The notes under the pieces are model-generated. The model ran no database searches and was not told where the DNA came from. It saw only the letters and a list, made by a program, of their open reading frames with translations. A DNA stretch of 50,604 bases from JAHDBG01 sp963922685. GTDB lineage: Bacteria; Pseudomonadota; Gammaproteobacteria; Chromatiales; Chromatiaceae. Positions 1 to 7,858 of this stretch are shown in pieces. The stretch is taken from assembly GCA_963922685.1 (NCBI GenBank), contig CAWUJM010000007.1, forward strand, positions 1 to 50,604. Direction: 5' to 3'. How positions within the stretch are numbered: position 1 is the stretch's first letter; each line of letters starts with the position of its first letter. Made by a program: the position numbers and the translations under genes.

Positions 1-291
1 GGCGCAGAACGCCAGGCCATGTGTGCACGTGAGCTGACCAAGACCTTTGAAACCCTGCTGCAGGGTACCCTGCAGGAGATACAGACCCGGCTGGGTCCGC
101 AACCCAAAGGTGAGATTGTGCTGGTGGTAGCCGGAGCGACGGCTGATCCGGCGACGGCTGAACTGACACGCTATCTGGATATTCTGCTGACAGAACTACC
201 CCGGAAACAGGCGGTTGACCTGACAGCCAGACTGCTGAAACTACCGAAAAACCGGGTATACCGGTACGCACTGGACAGCGAATCTTTCTGA
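1..291 (+). CDS. rsmI: RsmI, 16S rRNA 2'-O-ribose C1402 methyltransferase (3' part only)
   Basis: The reading frame is open from the first base, so the gene begins outside the window and only its last 96 or so codons are present. The segment R-Q-A-M-C-A-R-E-L-T-K-T-F-E-T followed by a lysine-rich V-Y-R-Y-A-L-type tail is the usual C-terminal part of RsmI, a SAM-dependent enzyme that methylates the ribose of C1402 in the decoding centre of 16S rRNA. The catalytic SAM-binding domain is not visible. The ATG at position 19 is internal and is not the real start. The peroxiredoxin gene follows on the same strand after about 96 bases, so co-transcription is possible but not shown. Confidence 0.9.
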   Translation, partial: GAERQAMCARELTKTFETLLQGTLQEIQTRLGPQPKGEIVLVVAGATADPATAELTRYLDILLTELPRKQAVDLTARLLKLPKNRVYRYALDSESF

Positions 292-387
292 TACAATGAA
301 GGGTTGATGCTGCACAAATTGTCGGGCATGATGCATCCGATGACAGGCCATTCCATTCCTTTTTCCCCGAACTGACGGAGATGATCC

Positions 388-990
388 ATGAGTAACCTGA
401 TTGGCGTACCTGCGCCGGACTTCACCACCGCAGCGGTACTGGGCGATGGTACCATTGTTGAAGATTTCTCTTTGTCTGCCACACTTCAGGGCAAATATGG
501 CGTGGTGTTTTTTTACCCGCTTGACTTCACCTTCGTCTGCCCGTCTGAGCTGATCGCAGTAGACCACCGGGTCGCAGCCTTCAGGAAGCTGAATACCGAA
601 GTAATCGGTGTTTCCATTGATTCACAATTTACCCACAATGCCTGGCGCAATAAGCCGGTGCAGGAAGGTGGCATCGGGCCGGTGCAATACACCCTGGCAG
701 CGGACATTAAACACGAGATTATGCAGGCCTATGGTGTGGCCAGCCCGGCAGGTGTGGCGCTTCGCGGTGTATTCATTATTGATCGGGACCGTGTGGTACG
801 CTCTCAGATCATCAACGATCTGCCTCTGGGACGTAATTTTGACGAAGTGATCCGCCTGATTGAGGCATTGCAGTTCCATGAACAACATGGCGAGGTCTGC
901 CCGGCTGGCTGGCAGAAGGGTGATGCGGGCATGGCTGCCTCGCCTGATGGGGTGGCCGATTATCTGGCGCAGAACTCAGACAAACTGTAG
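388..990 (+). CDS. Typical 2-Cys peroxiredoxin (AhpC/TSA family)
   Basis: A 200-residue thiol peroxidase that reduces hydrogen peroxide and organic hydroperoxides in the cytoplasm. The peroxidatic cysteine is C51 in D-F-T-F-V-C-P-S-E, and the resolving cysteine is C171 in E-V-C-P-A-G-W. Both motifs mark the typical dimeric 2-Cys class. A G-G-I-G segment is present near residue 95 but the C-terminal Y-F motif is absent, so by family rules it has only part of the signature of over-oxidation-sensitive enzymes. The ATG at 388 follows a purine-rich stretch (ACGGAGATGATCC), which supports the start. It is convergent with mutS, with only 15 bases between the stops. The reductant (AhpF, thioredoxin or other) cannot be told from the context. 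Confidence 0.93.
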   Translation: MSNLIGVPAPDFTTAAVLGDGTIVEDFSLSATLQGKYGVVFFYPLDFTFVCPSELIAVDHRVAAFRKLNTEVIGVSIDSQFTHNAWRNKPVQEGGIGPVQYTLAADIKHEIMQAYGVASPAGVALRGVFIIDRDRVVRSQIINDLPLGRNFDEVIRLIEALQFHEQHGEVCPAGWQKGDAGMAASPDGVADYLAQNSDKL

Positions 991-1005
991 AGTACCTCAA
1001 GTCCC

Positions 1006-3564
1006 TCAAGTCGCCAGTGCTTTGAGTTGGTACAGTGTCTCCAGAGCTGCTCGCGGGGTTAGTGTATCCATATCAAGCGTCTGCAGTTGCTGTAATACAG
1101 CGGAGGATTCGGCAGTTGCCACCACCGGTGCAGATGTAAATAAATCCGGCTCACTGGTGTCAGCCGCCTGCACGGCCTGGTGTTCCAGGGCCTGCAGGCG
1201 CTGCCGCGCCTGCCGGATCACATGGCCCGGAACACCTGCCAGCGCAGCCACCTGCAGTCCGTAGCTCTGGTTGGCCGGGCCCGGGCTGACGGAGTGCAGA
1301 AAGACGATACCTTCGCCATGCTCAACGGCGTCCAGATGCACATTGCGGATGCCGGGCTGTTCTTCCGGCAACCCGGTCAGCTCAAAATAATGGGTGGCAA
1401 ACAGGGTAAAGGCACGGATCCGTCCGGCCAGTTCAAGCGCACAGGCCCAGGCCAGCGACAGGCCATCAAAGGTACTGGTGCCACGACCAATCTCATCCAT
1501 CAGTACCAGCGATTCCGCTGTGGCATTGTGCAGAATATTGGCCGTTTCTTCCATCTCAACCATAAAGGTGGAACGGCCACCGGCCAGATCGTCCGATGCG
1601 CCGATGCGTGAAAAGATGCGGTCAATCTGCCCGATCACAGCACGTTGCGCCGGAACATAACTACCGATATACGCCATAATGGCGATCAGCGCGATCTGGC
1701 GCATGTAGGTCGATTTGCCGCCCATGTTCGGACCGGTGATGATCAGCATACGTTGTTCCGGATCCAGCCGGACATCATTCGCCACAAACGGCGTATCGCT
1801 CAGGCCTGCAACAACCGGATGCCGTCCCTGCTCAATCTCCAGACCAGGCTCTGCGCGTAACTCAGGACAGACCAGCTTCAGACTGTGCGCCCGTTCTGCC
1901 AGATTGCAGATCACGTCTAAGGTCGCAACCCCCTGCGCACTCTGTTGTAATGGAGCCAGCTGTGGCTGCAGGCGTTGCAGCAGCTCGTCATATAATTGCT
2001 TTTCGCGAGCCAGAGCGCGTTCCCGCGCCGATAGTACCTGGTCTTCAAATTTTTTAAGTTCCGGTGTGATGAAGCGTTCAGCGTTCTTCAGCGTCTGGCG
2101 ACGCACATAGTCTTCCGGCGCGTCCGCAGCCTTTGCCTTGCTGATTTCAATAAAATAACCGTGGATACGGTTATAACTCACCTTCAGCGTTTCAATGCCG
2201 GTACGTTGTTTTTCGCGTTGTTCCAGATCCAGCAGGAACTGATCCGCATCCTCAGACAGGGTGCGCAGTTCATCCAGCTCAGCATCATAGCCACGTGCCA
2301 GTACGCCACCATCCCGGATCACGACCGGCGGATTCTCAATGATGGCCTGCTGCAATAGCTGATGTATACCCGGATGTTCCCCGATCTGTCGGGTCAGTTC
2401 GGTCAGACAGGGATCCTCCAGCGGATGCAAGTGGGTCTGTATTTCCGGCAACTGTGCCAGTGAATCACGCAATACCGCCAGATCGCGCGGTCGGGCACTA
2501 CCCAGTGCGATGCGGGCCAGGATCCGTTCTATATCACCAACACCGGCCAGTGCGCGTTGCAGGACCAGTACGGATTGCGTCACCAGCAGGCAGCCGATTG
2601 CAGCATGCCGTTGCCGGAGCACCGCCTGATCACGCAACGGCTGATTCAGCCAGCGCCGCAATAAACGACTGCCCATCGCAGTACTGTGCCGATCCAGCAG
2701 CCCGGCCAGCGTATGCTGCTGCAATCCTGAGCTGGCCTGCACCAGCTCCAGATTGCGTCGGGTCGCCGCGTCAATCATCAGGGTGTCACCGGGTTGTTCC
2801 AGGCGCAGCTGCTGAATATGTGGCAGATCATGTTGTTGTGTTTCACGCAGATAATGTAACAAGGCACCTGCCGCAATCGTGGCAGACGGATGATGTTGCA
2901 GGCCAAAGCCACTCAGATCGCGCGTGCCGAACTGTTCGCACAAACGTTGTTGTGCACTATCCTGCTCAAAATGCCACTCCGGTCGCTTCGTAAGACGGGC
3001 ATGGCACCAGGGCTGCGGATTCAGCGGGCAATTGTCCGGCAATACGATTTCTGCCGGTTGCAATCGTTGCAGTTCACTCGCCAGGGCCTCAGCCGAGGTC
3101 AGCTCCTGTACGGCAAAGCGGGCTCCGGTCAGATCCAGCCAGGCCAGTGCATACTGATCCTGCGTGATATACAGTGCAGCAAGCAGGTTATCCTGTTGTG
3201 CATCCAGCAGGGCTTCGTCGCTGATCGTACCTGGCGTGACAATCCGCACCACCTTGCGTTCAACCGGCCCCTTGCTGGTCGCAGGGTCGCCTGTCTGCTC
3301 GCAGATTGCGATTGATTCGCCCTGTTTCACCAGCTTTGCCAGATAACCTTCTGCAGCATGAAACGGCACACCGGCCATCGGGACCGGATGTTCTGTACCC
3401 TTGCCACGGGCAGTCAGGGTGATATCCAGAATCTGCGCTGCCTTTTCGGCGTCAGCATAAAATAATTCGTAAAAGTCGCCCATCCGGTAAAACACCAGAT
3501 GGTCAGGATGCTGTGCCTTGATCTGCAGATATTGCTGCATCACTGGCGTGGGTTTACAGGGCAT
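1006..3564 (-). CDS. mutS: DNA mismatch repair protein MutS
   Basis: An 852-residue MutS, matching the family length. It recognises mismatches and small loops and starts methyl-directed repair with MutL. The mismatch wedge motif G-D-F-Y-E is at residues 29-33, giving F31 and E33. The ABC-type ATPase domain carries the Walker A motif G-P-N-M-G-G-K-S-T near residue 610, followed by a Walker B-like L-M-D-E-I-G-R-G-T-S-T and an A-T-H-Y-F segment. The start ATG at 3564 gives an N-terminus (M-P-C-K-P-T-P-V-M-Q-Q-Y) that aligns with standard MutS starts. No truncation or frame damage was seen. The gene is divergent from a repeat-containing gap and convergent with the peroxiredoxin gene. Confidence 0.97.
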   Translation of the reverse strand: MPCKPTPVMQQYLQIKAQHPDHLVFYRMGDFYELFYADAEKAAQILDITLTARGKGTEHPVPMAGVPFHAAEGYLAKLVKQGESIAICEQTGDPATSKGPVERKVVRIVTPGTISDEALLDAQQDNLLAALYITQDQYALAWLDLTGARFAVQELTSAEALASELQRLQPAEIVLPDNCPLNPQPWCHARLTKRPEWHFEQDSAQQRLCEQFGTRDLSGFGLQHHPSATIAAGALLHYLRETQQHDLPHIQQLRLEQPGDTLMIDAATRRNLELVQASSGLQQHTLAGLLDRHSTAMGSRLLRRWLNQPLRDQAVLRQRHAAIGCLLVTQSVLVLQRALAGVGDIERILARIALGSARPRDLAVLRDSLAQLPEIQTHLHPLEDPCLTELTRQIGEHPGIHQLLQQAIIENPPVVIRDGGVLARGYDAELDELRTLSEDADQFLLDLEQREKQRTGIETLKVSYNRIHGYFIEISKAKAADAPEDYVRRQTLKNAERFITPELKKFEDQVLSARERALAREKQLYDELLQRLQPQLAPLQQSAQGVATLDVICNLAERAHSLKLVCPELRAEPGLEIEQGRHPVVAGLSDTPFVANDVRLDPEQRMLIITGPNMGGKSTYMRQIALIAIMAYIGSYVPAQRAVIGQIDRIFSRIGASDDLAGGRSTFMVEMEETANILHNATAESLVLMDEIGRGTSTFDGLSLAWACALELAGRIRAFTLFATHYFELTGLPEEQPGIRNVHLDAVEHGEGIVFLHSVSPGPANQSYGLQVAALAGVPGHVIRQARQRLQALEHQAVQAADTSEPDLFTSAPVVATAESSAVLQQLQTLDMDTLTPRAALETLYQLKALAT

Positions 3565-3720
3565 GATGTTTTGTAGCGTCAGTCGTTACTGGTTGCAACT
3601 GCGCAGCTTCGCTGTGCGCAGAATGATGCGTGATTGTCAGATTACAAACAGGTGCCGGATACTGGTGGTGCTGACTTGAAAATAGTGACACAGGTCGTTG
3701 TAACACCGGGCTTGAAGGGG

Positions 3721-3827
3721 CATGATCCGGGGTATGTGCTCAGAGGGCGTCTGCGGCCATGGATGGCCGCAGCCGAGCCCCCACGGATGGGTTCATGGCG
3801 TACCTCGGAGCACACACCCGGATCATG
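3721..3827. repeat. Nested palindrome with the shared repeat core (copy E)
   Basis: This lies in the 289-base gap between ampG and mutS, which has no convincing gene. The outer arms CATGATCCGGG (3721-3731) and CCCGGATCATG (3817-3827) are perfectly complementary. Inside is a second perfect hairpin, CTGCGGCCAT (3751-3760) against ATGGCCGCAG (3763-3772). The central segment, read on the minus strand as GGGGGCTCGGCTGCGGCCAT, also occurs near 35225 and 50578. The element therefore belongs to the repeat family described at 35.1 and 50.4 kb, but it has different outer stems. It lies between the 3' end of ampG and the 5' end of mutS, both on the minus strand; a role in termination is possible but not shown. 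Confidence 0.8.
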
Positions 3828-3853
3828 CTGATATTGAGCTTGACATTATTCCA

Positions 3854-5212
3854 CTACATTTTCGGCGGCAGCGTGACCCGGGTATAACGCCAGGCAAGCA
3901 GGACCAGACCGGTTACCGGTAAGCCCAGACCGGCAGTAAAGATAAAAAATTCAGCGTAGCCAGACTGATCGACCAGGATGCCGGAAAATCCGCCGAGAAA
4001 TTTTGGCAGCAACAACATCAGCGAGCTGAATAACGCATACTGGGTGGCTGAATAAGCAACATTGGTCAGAGCCGACAGATACGCAATAAAGGCGGCAGAT
4101 GCAAGACCAGCACTCAGATTATCCATGCCGACCACTGCGATCAGCCACCTGATATCCGGACCGGTCTGTGTCAGCAGCAGAAACAACAGGTTGGTTGCAG
4201 CTGCCAGGATCGCACCCAGCAACAATATCGGCATCACACCCAGCCGATACACCGCCATACCCCCCAGCAACCCACCCAGAACTGTCACAGAAACACCGAA
4301 ACCCTTCGCGACCCAGGCAATCTCAGCCTTGCTGAAGCCCATGTCGTGATAAAACACATTCGCAATCACCCCGAGCACAATATCAGAGACGCGGTAGCTG
4401 GCGATCAGGGCCAGCACCAACAGGGCCAGCCCACCATAACGCCGGATAAAATCTGCAAACGGCTGCCAGACAGCGGTGACCAGCCAGTGATACAGTCGGT
4501 GCCGCCGCGACTGAGCAACGTCCGGCACACCTTCCGGACGCGTGATGGTCGGTTCAGGTGCCCACCAAGACGTCAGCAGACCGGGCAGCATCGCCGCCGC
4601 CATGCAGGCATAGGTGATCGCCCAGGGCAGATGATGATAGCTCGCTTCGTCCGGATCAAACCAGGCCGCTATGCCCAGTGCCCCGCCGGATGCGAGCAAC
4701 ATCGCCAACCGGTACCCCGTCGTATAGATGCCGGCAAGGATGCCCTGCAGCTCCGGGCCTGCAATCTCAATCCGGTACGCATCAACCACCAGGTCCTGAG
4801 TTGCGGAAAACAGGGCGACCCACAGTGCAAGACTCACCAGTAACCCCAGATGTTGCGCCGGATCCGCCAGGCCCATCCCGAGCAGGCCGAGCAGAATCGC
4901 ACTCTGCGACAACAACAACCAGCTGCGGCGACGCCCGAACCAGCGCGACAGGACGGGCAGTTGCAGGTGATCAACGAGCGGTGACCAGCACACCTTCAGG
5001 GCATAGGTCAGAGCGACCCAGCTGATCAGACCGATCGTAGTGCGGTCAATACCGGCTTCACGTAACCGGAAAGACAGGGTACCGAATACCAGCAGGAGCG
5101 GCAGACCGGATGAAAAACCGAGCAGGCCGATGCGGAATACACGCGGGTCGGCACAGGCGCGCCACATACCGCGCCAGCTGGCCGGGGTATTGTTCAGAGA
5201 TGTTGATGGCAC
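3854..5212 (-). CDS. ampG: AmpG-like MFS permease (muropeptide transporter)
   Basis: A 452-residue polytopic membrane protein with about 12 predicted hydrophobic segments. The start of the protein (G-F-S-S-G-L-P-L-L-L-V-F-G-T-L, then W-S-P-L-V-D and a G-R-R-R-S-W loop) is characteristic of AmpG. In that family the protein imports anhydro-muropeptides from the periplasm for cell-wall recycling, and in some bacteria it feeds beta-lactamase induction. It is transcribed on the minus strand and diverges from pyrG, leaving about 42 bases for both promoters. No beta-lactamase or AmpR gene is present in the window. AmpG family membership is clear; the exact substrate is inferred from the family. Confidence 0.9.
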   Translation of the reverse strand: MPSTSLNNTPASWRGMWRACADPRVFRIGLLGFSSGLPLLLVFGTLSFRLREAGIDRTTIGLISWVALTYALKVCWSPLVDHLQLPVLSRWFGRRRSWLLLSQSAILLGLLGMGLADPAQHLGLLVSLALWVALFSATQDLVVDAYRIEIAGPELQGILAGIYTTGYRLAMLLASGGALGIAAWFDPDEASYHHLPWAITYACMAAAMLPGLLTSWWAPEPTITRPEGVPDVAQSRRHRLYHWLVTAVWQPFADFIRRYGGLALLVLALIASYRVSDIVLGVIANVFYHDMGFSKAEIAWVAKGFGVSVTVLGGLLGGMAVYRLGVMPILLLGAILAAATNLLFLLLTQTGPDIRWLIAVVGMDNLSAGLASAAFIAYLSALTNVAYSATQYALFSSLMLLLPKFLGGFSGILVDQSGYAEFFIFTAGLGLPVTGLVLLAWRYTRVTLPPKM

Positions 5213-5254
5213 GGATCAGACAAAGGGTTAGGTATCCTGCTAAAATTCAGACTT

Positions 5255-6874
5255 ATGACCCATTATATCTTTATTACCGGTGGCGTGGTGTCCTCACTCG
5301 GCAAGGGCATTGCGGCAGCCTCGCTGGGGGCCCTGCTGGAGGCTCGTGGTCTGGCAGTCACACTGATCAAGCTGGATCCGTATATCAATGTTGATCCGGG
5401 TACCATGAGTCCGTTTCAGCATGGTGAAGTGTTTGTCACCGAAGATGGCGCAGAAACCGACTTGGATCTGGGACATTATGAACGTTATACGTCCGCCCGG
5501 ATGCGGCAGCAGAATAACTTTACCGCCGGACAGATCTACGAACAGGTGATTCGCAGAGAACGCCGGGGCGATTATCTGGGCGGTACGGTACAGGTGATTC
5601 CTCACATCACAGACCAGATCAAACACAATATCCGCGCCGGTACCGGTGAGGCACAGGTTGCGATCATCGAAATCGGCGGGACAGTAGGCGATATTGAATC
5701 CCTGCCCTTTCTGGAAGCCATCCGCCAGATGGGCGTGGAGCTGGGACGCACCCGCGCGATCTTTGTGCATCTGACCCTGGTGCCTTATATTGCCACTTCA
5801 GGTGAGATCAAGACCAAGCCGACCCAGCATTCGGTGAAGGAACTGCGTTCTATCGGCATCCAGCCGGATGTGCTGGTCTGTCGCACCGATCGCCCCCTGC
5901 CGATGACCGAAAGACGCAAGATTGCGCTGTTCACCAATGTGCAGGAACAGGCGGTCATCTCCGCTGTGGATGCCGATACGATCTATCGTATTCCAGCACT
6001 GCTGCACATGCAGGGCCTGGACGCGATCGTGCTGCAACAACTGAATCTGTCAGCCCCGCCCGCCGATCTGACACCCTGGCAGCGGGTTGTGCAGCGACTG
6101 GATCATCCGGCGGGCGAACTGCGTATCGCGATGGTGGGTAAATATACCGGACTGGCCGATGCATACAAATCAGTGAATGAAGCACTGATACATGCCGGCA
6201 TTCAGGCGCAGCAGAAGATCCGTATTGAGTACGTCGATTCGGAACAGGCCGATACCGCGCAACTGGCACAGATGGATGCGATTCTGGTGCCGGGCGGCTT
6301 TGGCGAGCGGGGTGTCGAAGGCAAGATCCAGGCAGTGCGCTATGCGCGTGAACATCAGGTACCGTATCTCGGTATCTGTTTAGGCATGCAGCTGGCTGTG
6401 ATCGAGTATGCGCGGCATGTACTCGGCTATCCGCAGGCACACAGTACTGAATTTGTACCGGACACTCCCGATCCGGTGATTGCACTGGTGACGGAATGGA
6501 CCGGAACAGACGGCAAGGTACAACAACGGGATGCACAGGTGGACAAGGGTGGCAGCATGCGTCTGGGCGGGCAGGCATGTCGTCTGACCTCAGGCAGTCG
6601 TGCACATCAGATGTATGGCAGAGACCAGATCACCGAACGACATCGCCACCGCTATGAATATAACAACCAATACCGGGCCGGACTGGAAGATGCCGGTCTG
6701 CAGGTAGTCGGTACTTCAGTGGCAGGTGGCCTGGTCGAAATGATCGAAATCCCGACTCATCCGTGGTTTGTCGCCTGTCAGTTTCACCCCGAATTCACCT
6801 CCACCCCGCACACGGGTCATCCGTTATTCAATGGTTTTATCCGTGCGGCACAACACTATCGGGATGCAACATGA
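5255..6874 (+). CDS. pyrG: CTP synthase
   Basis: A 539-residue enzyme that aminates UTP to CTP using glutamine and ATP. The N-terminal synthetase domain starts with G-G-V-V-S-S-L-G-K-G at residues 9-18, the P-loop-like motif. The C-terminal class I glutamine amidotransferase domain has the nucleophile C375 in G-I-C-L-G-M-Q and a histidine-glutamate pair in F-H-P-E-F near the end. Length and motifs are complete. The stop codon overlaps the kdsA start (ATGA), so the two are co-translated. This differs slightly from the common pyrG-eno order; eno does not follow here. Confidence 0.97.
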   Translation: MTHYIFITGGVVSSLGKGIAAASLGALLEARGLAVTLIKLDPYINVDPGTMSPFQHGEVFVTEDGAETDLDLGHYERYTSARMRQQNNFTAGQIYEQVIRRERRGDYLGGTVQVIPHITDQIKHNIRAGTGEAQVAIIEIGGTVGDIESLPFLEAIRQMGVELGRTRAIFVHLTLVPYIATSGEIKTKPTQHSVKELRSIGIQPDVLVCRTDRPLPMTERRKIALFTNVQEQAVISAVDADTIYRIPALLHMQGLDAIVLQQLNLSAPPADLTPWQRVVQRLDHPAGELRIAMVGKYTGLADAYKSVNEALIHAGIQAQQKIRIEYVDSEQADTAQLAQMDAILVPGGFGERGVEGKIQAVRYAREHQVPYLGICLGMQLAVIEYARHVLGYPQAHSTEFVPDTPDPVIALVTEWTGTDGKVQQRDAQVDKGGSMRLGGQACRLTSGSRAHQMYGRDQITERHRHRYEYNNQYRAGLEDAGLQVVGTSVAGGLVEMIEIPTHPWFVACQFHPEFTSTPHTGHPLFNGFIRAAQHYRDAT

Positions 6875-7710
6875 ATCTGTGTGGATATCAGGTCGGTCTG
6901 GATCAGCCATTTTTTCTGATCGCCGGACCCTGTGTGATTGAGAGCGAGCTGTCCGCATTGCAGACGGCCTCCCGACTGCAGCAGATCACCGAGCGACTCA
7001 ACATCCCCTTCATTTACAAATCGTCATTTGACAAGGCGAACCGCTCCTCGCATCAGAGCTATCGTGGTCCGGGGCTGGAAGAAGGCCTGCGTATCCTGCA
7101 GACCGTGCGCGAACAGATTGGTGTCCCGGTATTGACGGATGTGCATGAAGACACACCGGTGGATGCCGTGGCAGAGGTCGTGGATGTGCTGCAGACACCG
7201 GCCTTTCTGTGCCGTCAGACCAGCTTTATACAACGCGTGGCGCGTACCGGCAAACCGGTCAACATCAAAAAGGGGCAATTTCTGGCACCGGCAGATATGC
7301 AGCAGGTCACGCAGAAAGCACGGGCCGCCGGCAATGACCGGATCATGGTCTGCGAACGCGGTGTCAGCTTTGGCTATAACAACCTGATTGTTGATATGGG
7401 CAGCCTGGCGATTATGCGTCAGACCGGTTGTCCGGTGGTATTTGATGCGACCCATTCAGTGCAACAGCCGGGTGGACTGGGAGACAGATCCGGCGGGCGG
7501 CGCGAGCTGGTGCCTGTATTAGCCCGGGCAGCTGTTGCCAGTGGCATCGCCGGGCTGTTCATGGAAACCCATCCGGATCCGGACCGGGCCTTATCGGACG
7601 GACCAAATTCGTGGCCGCTGGATAGCCTGGAAGTCCTGCTGATGACACTGCAGGCGACAGACCACATCGTCAAGCAGCAGGGCCTGCTCGAAAGAACCTT
7701 ATCCGTATGA
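6871..7710 (+). CDS. kdsA: 3-deoxy-8-phosphooctulonate synthase (KdsA)
   Basis: Condenses arabinose 5-phosphate with phosphoenolpyruvate to make Kdo 8-phosphate for the lipopolysaccharide inner core. The ATG at 6871 overlaps the pyrG stop by four bases and gives 279 residues, close to the usual 280-284. An in-frame ATG at 6763 lies inside pyrG and would add 36 unrelated residues, so it is rejected. Visible family motifs are I-A-G-P-C-V-I-E-S near the start, K-S-S-F-D-K-A-N-R-S-S, a T-D-V-H-E segment, I-K-K-G-Q-F, and F-D-A-T-H-S-V-Q-Q-P-G near the C-terminal half. Other Kdo and lipid A genes (kdsB, lpxK, msbA) lie at 44-50 kb of the same window. Confidence 0.96.
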   Translation: MNLCGYQVGLDQPFFLIAGPCVIESELSALQTASRLQQITERLNIPFIYKSSFDKANRSSHQSYRGPGLEEGLRILQTVREQIGVPVLTDVHEDTPVDAVAEVVDVLQTPAFLCRQTSFIQRVARTGKPVNIKKGQFLAPADMQQVTQKARAAGNDRIMVCERGVSFGYNNLIVDMGSLAIMRQTGCPVVFDATHSVQQPGGLGDRSGGRRELVPVLARAAVASGIAGLFMETHPDPDRALSDGPNSWPLDSLEVLLMTLQATDHIVKQQGLLERTLSV

Positions 7711-7821
7711 TTTCTGTTACACCTTACTGATGAAGCATCAGCTGAGTCCCGGATATCACTCCACTGCTCGCAAAATCAGCAGCAGTCACAATTTAACCAC
7801 TACCCATGTCCGCAACTGCCA

Positions 7822-7858
7822 CTATTTCCGCTGATATCTTGCTATTTCCGCTGATATC
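7822..7858. repeat. 20-bp tandem duplication at the end of the ATPase gene
   Basis: The 17-base unit CTATTTCCGCTGATATC occurs at 7822-7838 and again at 7842-7858. The second copy contains the stop codon (minus strand TAG at 7844-7842) and last codons of the P-type ATPase gene, and the first lies just beyond the stop. This looks like a recent local duplication without effect on the protein. The surrounding gap from 7711 to 7841, between convergent kdsA and the ATPase gene, shows no other feature. Confidence 0.85.

Noticed and set aside
171..567. Minus-strand frames over rsmI and the peroxiredoxin gene
   Set aside because: They are antisense shadows of well-supported genes with no independent support.
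6763..6870. In-frame upstream start for kdsA
   Set aside because: The added 36 residues lie wholly inside pyrG and do not match KdsA; the ATGA overlap start is normal.
7723..7750. Possible terminator hairpin after kdsA
   Set aside because: The stem CTGATG/CATCAG is only six bases long and is not followed by a T run.
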